NCBI RefSeq assembly: GCF_010119615.1
Contig: NZ_QOVG01000006.1
Span: forward strand, 62,001-126,000
Reading direction: 5' to 3'
From: Pseudoxanthomonas gei
GTDB taxonomy: Bacteria > Pseudomonadota > Gammaproteobacteria > Xanthomonadales > Xanthomonadaceae
DNA length: 64,000 nt
Positions 59,549 through 64,000 of this stretch are shown here, in pieces; the stretch's first letter is position 1, and the number at the start of each line of letters is the position of its first letter. Under the pieces are notes generated by a model. It did not search any database, was not told the origin of the DNA, and saw only the letters and a program-made list of their open reading frames with translations. A program made the translations under genes and the position numbers.

Positions 59549-61525
59549 ATGAACAGCGAGCAGACGCCGCAACTGACCCTCCGTGCCGTGGTGCTGGCGA
59601 TCGTGCTGGCCATGATCCTTTCGGCAGCCAACGCCTACCTGGGCCTGTTTGCCGGTCTCACCATCGCCACGGCGATCCCGGCGGCAGTCGTTTCGATGGG
59701 CGTGCTGCGCCTGCTTGGCGGCGGCACCATCCTGGAAAACAACATCGTGCAGACCGGCGCGTCTGCGGGCTCCTCCATCGCCGCGGGCGTCATATTCACC
59801 ATTCCCGCGCTGATCATCATGGGTTACTGGCAGGACTTCCGTTACTCATGGGTGCTGGCCATCGCCGGCCTGGGCGGATTGCTGGGCGTGCTGTTTTCGG
59901 TGCCCCTGCGCCGGACCATGATCGTGGAAGAGCCGCTGCCGTTCCCCGAAGGCAAGGCCGCCGCCGAAGTGCTGAAGGCGGGCGAGAATCCCGGTCCCGG
60001 CATCAGGATCCTGGCGTTCTCCGCGGCGGTGGGTGGGTTCCTCAAGCTGGCGGCTGCCAGTGGCCTGAAGATGATCCCCGACAGCTGGGCGACCGCGGGA
60101 TTCTTCGCCAATGGCAAAGGCCTGGCCTATCTCGGCACGAACCTGTCGCCGGCGTTGCTGGGCGTGGGCTACATCGTCGGCCTCAACATCGGCATCGTGG
60201 TGCTGTCGGGCGCGGTGCTGTCCTGGCACATCGCCATTCCGCTCTACAACGCGCTGTTCCTGGGCAGCGACCCGGCACTGGCCGCGCAGGTGGCCGGCGC
60301 CAGCGCCGTCGATACCGCATTCGCCATCTGGTCGACCAAGGTGCGCTACCTGGGCGTCGGCGCGATGCTGGTCGGCGGGGTGTGGACGCTGTTCTCGCTG
60401 CGCAAGTCGCTGGCGTCGGGCATCCGCAGCGGTTTCGCCGCCGCGCGCAAGGCCAAGGGCGAGGCGGTGGCTGAAACCGACCGCGACCTGCCGATGAAAT
60501 GGATGCTGATCGCGCTGGTGGTGTTCGTGATCCCGCTGGCCGTGCTCTATCACGCCATCGTTTCCTCCGATGCTTCGGTGAGCAGCCCCTGGGCCATCGG
60601 CATCCTGATGACCATCATCATGATCGTGGCCGGCTTCCTGTTCGTCTCTGTGTCCGCCTACCTCGCCGGCCTGGTGGGTTCCTCCAACAACCCGGTTTCC
60701 GGCATCACCATCGCCACCATCCTGTTCGCCTCGGTGATCCTGGTGTTCCTGCTGGGCCGTGACTCGCCGATCGGCGCGGTGGCGGCGATCATGATCGGCG
60801 CGGTGGTCTGCTGCGCGGCGGCGGTCGGCGGCGACAACCTGCAGGATCTCAAGGCCGGCTACATCGTCGGCGCCACCCCGTGGAAGCAGCAGCTGATGCT
60901 GGCCATCGGCGCTTTCTCCTGCGCGTTGATCATGGCGCCGGTGCTGAACCTGCTGGCGGCGGCCTACGGCATCGGCGCGCCGACGGCCGAGCACCCCAAC
61001 CCGCTGGCCGCGCCACAAGCCATGCTGATGGCCTCGGTGGCCAAGGGCATGTTCGGTGGCAAGTTGCCCTGGGACATGATCGCCATCGGCGGCGCCATCG
61101 GTGCGGCCATCATCGCGCTGGACGAGTGGTTGAAGGCGCGCGGCGCCAAGTTCCGGGTGCCGGTGCTGGCCGCCGCGATTGGTATCTACCTGCCGCTGGA
61201 ACTGATGGTCCCCATCTTCCTCGGCGGCCTGATCTCCCACTTCGTGCAGAAGAAGCACAAGGTCAGCGACGACGACGAGCTGGAGAAGGACCGCATCCAC
61301 CGTCCCGGCACACTGTTCTCCGCAGGCCTGATCACCGGCGAAGCATTGATGGGCATTGCCATTGCAGTGCCGATCGTGGTGTCCGGCAGCGCCGAGGTGC
61401 TTGCCTTGCCGGAAGCCTGGCATTTCAACCAGTGGATCGGACTGGTGGTGCTGGCGGTCGTGGGCTGGCTGCTGTATCGCACTGGCAGCAAGTCCCGGCC
61501 GCATCAGGAATTGCCGGTGGAATAA
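59549..61525 (+). CDS. OPT family oligopeptide transporter
   Basis: This 658-residue protein has about 15 membrane helices. Motifs include AANAYLGLFAGLTIATAIPAAVVSMG near the N-terminus and SSNNPVSGITIATILF in the middle, as in the bacterial OPT family. Substrates are peptides or peptide-like metal chelates. The ATG at 59549 follows a weak SD; a TTG six codons upstream is unlikely. It is divergent from a POT gene and followed by a peptidase, fitting a peptide-use locus. Confidence 0.93.
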   Translation: MNSEQTPQLTLRAVVLAIVLAMILSAANAYLGLFAGLTIATAIPAAVVSMGVLRLLGGGTILENNIVQTGASAGSSIAAGVIFTIPALIIMGYWQDFRYSWVLAIAGLGGLLGVLFSVPLRRTMIVEEPLPFPEGKAAAEVLKAGENPGPGIRILAFSAAVGGFLKLAAASGLKMIPDSWATAGFFANGKGLAYLGTNLSPALLGVGYIVGLNIGIVVLSGAVLSWHIAIPLYNALFLGSDPALAAQVAGASAVDTAFAIWSTKVRYLGVGAMLVGGVWTLFSLRKSLASGIRSGFAAARKAKGEAVAETDRDLPMKWMLIALVVFVIPLAVLYHAIVSSDASVSSPWAIGILMTIIMIVAGFLFVSVSAYLAGLVGSSNNPVSGITIATILFASVILVFLLGRDSPIGAVAAIMIGAVVCCAAAVGGDNLQDLKAGYIVGATPWKQQLMLAIGAFSCALIMAPVLNLLAAAYGIGAPTAEHPNPLAAPQAMLMASVAKGMFGGKLPWDMIAIGGAIGAAIIALDEWLKARGAKFRVPVLAAAIGIYLPLELMVPIFLGGLISHFVQKKHKVSDDDELEKDRIHRPGTLFSAGLITGEALMGIAIAVPIVVSGSAEVLALPEAWHFNQWIGLVVLAVVGWLLYRTGSKSRPHQELPVE

Positions 61526-61538
61526 GGCACCCTGGTGC

Positions 61539-61559
61539 AAGGCATGACTTCATGCCTTT
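61539..61559 (+). terminator. Weak hairpin after the OPT gene
   Basis: AAGGCATG (61539-61546) and CATGCCTT (61551-61558) pair over 8 bp around ACTT. Only three T residues follow in all (TTTG), so termination would be inefficient. Confidence 0.35.
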
Positions 61560-61614
61560 GCGCCGCGCTGCTGTTACAGCCTAACATCGGGTTTTCCTGT
61601 GACCGGAGCCCCGG

Positions 61615-63684
61615 ATGAACCTGCGTACCGCCCTGCTGCCCCTTTGCCTGCTGGCCGCGTTGCCCGCGACTGCCGCGACCCGTGGCTTCGACGTGCGCGA
61701 CATGGTGGCGCTGGACCGCGTGTCGTCGCCGGTACTCTCGCCCGATGGGCGCATCCTGGTTTTCGCCCAGCGCGAGATGGACAAGGAAGTGACCAAGGGG
61801 ACGACCGGCTTGTGGATGCGCAACCTGGTCACCCGCGACATGGCCCCGCCGAAGCGCTTGACGCCGGTGGCCTGGAACGTCAACTCGCCCGAATTTTCGG
61901 CCGACGGCCAGACGGTGTACTTCCTCAGCGCCAAGTCGGGCACCCAGCAGCTGTATTCGGTACCGGTGACCGGTGGCGTGCCGAAACAGCTGACCGCCTT
62001 CGCACTGGACGTGGGCAGCTACAAGCTGTCGCCGGATGGCTCGCACCTGGCCTTCAGCGCCGAGACCTTTGTCGACTGCAAGTCCGATTTCGCCTGCACG
62101 CAGAAGAAGCTCGACGACACCAAGGCGAAGAAGAGCACCGGTGTAATCCATGACCAGCTGTTCGTACGCCACTGGGATACCTGGGGCGACGGACGCCGTA
62201 GCCGGCTGTTCGTCTCCGCGTTGCCGGCCGGCAAGGCCAAGGCCGCCGCCACGGCCGTTTCCCTCACCGACACGCTGGATGGTGACGCGCCTTCCAAGCC
62301 GTTCGGGGATGCCAGCGAATACACCTGGGCGCCGGATGGAAAGTCGCTGGTGGCTGGCATTCGCGTGGCGGGCAAGGGCGAGGCCTGGTCCACCAACTTC
62401 GACCTCTACCGCCTGTCCGTCGATGGCAGTGCCGCACCGGTCAACCTGACCGCGGCCAACAAGGCCTGGGATATGGGTCCGGTGTTCAGTGAAGACGGCA
62501 AGACCCTGTTCTATCGCGCGATGAAGCGCCCGGGTTTCGAAGCCGATCGCTTCGCGCTGATGAGCATGGACGTGGCCAGCGGCCAGGTGCGCGAGCTCGC
62601 CGCACACTGGGACCGTTCGGCCGACGGCATCACCTTGTCGGCGGACGGCAAGAGCCTGTACACCACCGCGCAGGACGTCGGCCAGCATCCGCTGTTCAAC
62701 GTCGAGATCGCCACCGGCAAGGTCGAGCAGATCGTCGGCGACGGAACCATCGCCGAGTTCGACATCGCCGGCGACACCCTGGCCTTTACCCGCAACACGT
62801 TGCAGACCGGCGACCAGTTGTTCACCACGACTACCGTGCCGGGTGCGCCGCTGCGTGCGATCACGGCCAGCACGGGCGAGCGCCTCAAGGACGTGGCGTT
62901 CGGTGCAGCCGAGCAGTTCGATTTCAAGGGTGCCGCTGGCGACACCGTCCACGGCTACGTGGTCAAGCCGTGGAACTACGTGGAAGGAAAGAAGTATCCG
63001 GTCGCCTTCCTGATCCACGGCGGGCCGCAGGGCAGCTTCGGCAATGGCTGGAGCTACCGCTGGAATCCGCAGACCTACGCGGGCCAGGGCTATGCGGTGG
63101 TCATGATCGATTTCCACGGTTCCACCGGCTACGGCCAGGACTTCACCGATGCGATCAGCCAGGACTGGGGCGGCAAGCCGCTGGAGGACCTGCGGAAAGG
63201 CTGGGCCGCCGCACAGAAGAAGTACACGTTCCTGGATGGCAAGAACGCCTGCGCGCTGGGCGCCAGCTACGGCGGCTACATGGTCAACTGGATAGCCGGC
63301 AACTGGAACGAACCGTGGAAGTGCCTGGTCAACCACGACGGTGTATTCGATACGCGCTCGATGGCCTACATCACCGAGGAACTCTGGTTCAGCGAATGGG
63401 AGAACGGCGGCACGCCCTACGAGAACCCGAAGGCCTACGAGAAGTTCAACCCGGTCAACCACGTGGCCAAGTGGCGCGTGCCGATGCTGGTGGTGCAGGG
63501 CGGCAAGGACTTCCGGGTTCCCGAGGACCAGGGCCTGTCCGCGTTCACCGCGCTGCAGCGCAAGGGCATCGAGTCGAAGCTTTTGTATTTCCCCGATGAA
63601 AACCACTGGGTGCTGAAGCCGCAGAACAGCGTGTTGTGGCATGACACCGTCAACGGCTGGCTGAAGCAGCACCTGGGGCAGTAA
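61615..63684 (+). CDS. S9 family peptidase, DPP5-like (2)
   Basis: This 689-residue exported peptidase has a signal peptide (cleavage near PATAATRG), a beta-propeller with several TolB-like SPDG repeats, and a hydrolase domain. Nucleophile Ser551 is in GASYGGY, with oxyanion HGGPQGSFGN, Asp in VQGGKDFRVP and His in DENHWV. The block LWFSEWENGGTPYE resembles dipeptidyl-peptidase 5. It would release dipeptides for the nearby POT or OPT importer. Confidence 0.93.
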   Translation: MNLRTALLPLCLLAALPATAATRGFDVRDMVALDRVSSPVLSPDGRILVFAQREMDKEVTKGTTGLWMRNLVTRDMAPPKRLTPVAWNVNSPEFSADGQTVYFLSAKSGTQQLYSVPVTGGVPKQLTAFALDVGSYKLSPDGSHLAFSAETFVDCKSDFACTQKKLDDTKAKKSTGVIHDQLFVRHWDTWGDGRRSRLFVSALPAGKAKAAATAVSLTDTLDGDAPSKPFGDASEYTWAPDGKSLVAGIRVAGKGEAWSTNFDLYRLSVDGSAAPVNLTAANKAWDMGPVFSEDGKTLFYRAMKRPGFEADRFALMSMDVASGQVRELAAHWDRSADGITLSADGKSLYTTAQDVGQHPLFNVEIATGKVEQIVGDGTIAEFDIAGDTLAFTRNTLQTGDQLFTTTTVPGAPLRAITASTGERLKDVAFGAAEQFDFKGAAGDTVHGYVVKPWNYVEGKKYPVAFLIHGGPQGSFGNGWSYRWNPQTYAGQGYAVVMIDFHGSTGYGQDFTDAISQDWGGKPLEDLRKGWAAAQKKYTFLDGKNACALGASYGGYMVNWIAGNWNEPWKCLVNHDGVFDTRSMAYITEELWFSEWENGGTPYENPKAYEKFNPVNHVAKWRVPMLVVQGGKDFRVPEDQGLSAFTALQRKGIESKLLYFPDENHWVLKPQNSVLWHDTVNGWLKQHLGQ

Positions 63685-63696
63685 CCGGCTGCATGG

Positions 63697-63727
63697 CGCG
63701 CGCTACCGGCCACGCCGGCAGCGCGCG
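63697..63727. terminator. Hairpin after the DPP5-like gene
   Basis: CGCGCGCT-a-CCGG (63697-63709) and CCGG-c-AGCGCGCG (63715-63727) can pair with one A-C mismatch around a 5-nt loop. No T run follows; it may be a weak terminator or an mRNA 3' stabiliser. Confidence 0.4.
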
Positions 63728-63753
63728 TCTCCATCACTGCGGGAGCCGGAACC

Positions 63754-64000
63754 ATCGCAATCGACAACACGGCGCCTTCGTCCGCGCTGATCACCAACGA
63801 CATCGTGCTGTTCGGGCTGATCGCCGCGACCCTGGGCGCAGTGTTCTGGACCGCGTCGCGCGAGACCGGCCCGTGGAAGAAGTTCTACACCTACGTGCCG
63901 GCGCTGCTGCTCTGCTATTTCATTCCAGGCATCTACAACAGCGTGGGCCTGATCGACGGCGCTGCGAGCAAGCTCTACAACCCGGTGGCCAGCCGCGTGC
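63754..64000 (+). CDS. DUF819 family membrane protein, 5' part
   Basis: An open frame translating IAIDNTAPSSALITNDIVLFG, then FYTYVPALLLCYFIPGIYN and SKLYNPVASRV, matches the N-terminus of DUF819 (YjcL-like), a multi-helix inner membrane family of unknown transport role. The gene runs out of the window. No ATG, GTG or TTG lies between the in-frame stop at 63682 and the conserved region. ATC at 63754 sits where ATG is expected, 8 bp after GGGAG. The start is therefore ATC or a changed ATG. Confidence 0.75.
   Translation, partial: MAIDNTAPSSALITNDIVLFGLIAATLGAVFWTASRETGPWKKFYTYVPALLLCYFIPGIYNSVGLIDGAASKLYNPVASRV

Noticed and set aside
61504-63672. Minus-strand open frame of 722 codons opposite the DPP5-like gene
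   Set aside because: Antisense to an enzyme with a full catalytic triad and signal peptide; the product has no recognisable domain. Codon bias explains the long frame.

Overview
The window looks like chromosomal DNA of a gammaproteobacterium of the family Xanthomonadaceae (Lysobacteraceae). The evidence is high G+C and gene content typical of that family: a LysC-LysA fusion followed by the glycopeptidyl-glutamate pathway genes murL and murD2, a purM/DUF2066/permease/hda block, a 3-hydroxybutyrate dehydrogenase next to a patatin, and many S9 peptidases. The genus cannot be fixed from sequence alone. There is no rRNA, tRNA, CRISPR array, prophage or insertion sequence, so this is mostly core genome.

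Layout. 1-1005: end of murA and a small EF-hand-like membrane protein, closed by a bidirectional terminator. 1056-4817 (minus): purM, yjdF-like, purN and two tandem DUF3108 genes in one overlapping operon. 4969-7924 (plus): DUF2066, AI-2E-type permease and hda, also overlapping. 7965-10292 (minus): an ECF sigma factor, its probable anti-sigma factor and two exported proteins that share an unrecognised C-terminal domain. 10335-12067 (minus): murU and amgK for cell-wall sugar recycling. 12165-15465: GlsB-like protein, M20 peptidase, ComEA-like DNA-binding protein and HutD/Ves protein, with a possible small RNA or structured 3' end before a strong terminator.

15459-23196 (minus): an iron operon with a TonB-dependent siderophore receptor, a PiuC-type dioxygenase, a PepSY membrane protein, DUF2271, DUF4198, ApbE and a membrane-anchored flavodoxin/FAD reductase. 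A Fur-like box overlaps a good promoter at its head. 23395-29677 (minus): the SUF iron-sulfur operon sufR-B-C-D-S plus an acetyltransferase and a Rieske ferredoxin, with a near-perfect operator palindrome over the sufR promoter. 29747-44523: a mixture that includes a lipoprotein cytochrome c, a SET-domain methyltransferase, 3-hydroxybutyrate dehydrogenase, patatin, a DUF5916 outer-membrane protein, small lipoproteins, an M23 peptidase, a DUF533 protein, an HU-like protein with a histone-H1-like tail, an EF-G-like GTPase, OsmC and a glycine-zipper protein.

44721-53153: PhzF, then lysC-lysA, murL and murD2 (diaminopimelate and D-glutamate for peptidoglycan), a dienelactone hydrolase, a REPIN-like repeat and ispB. 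53305-64000: ssb, rfbC-rfbD, and a peptide-use region (S9 peptidase, POT symporter, OPT transporter, DPP5-like peptidase) that ends in a truncated DUF819 gene whose expected ATG reads ATC.

Two themes recur. Peptidoglycan: murA, murU, amgK, lysC-lysA, murL, murD2 and M23. Iron and redox: Fur-regulated uptake with apparent flavin-dependent reduction, next to SUF cluster assembly under an Rrf2 regulator. The most unusual parts are the flavinylation-linked iron operon and the sigma-factor operon with duplicated secreted proteins of unknown function.
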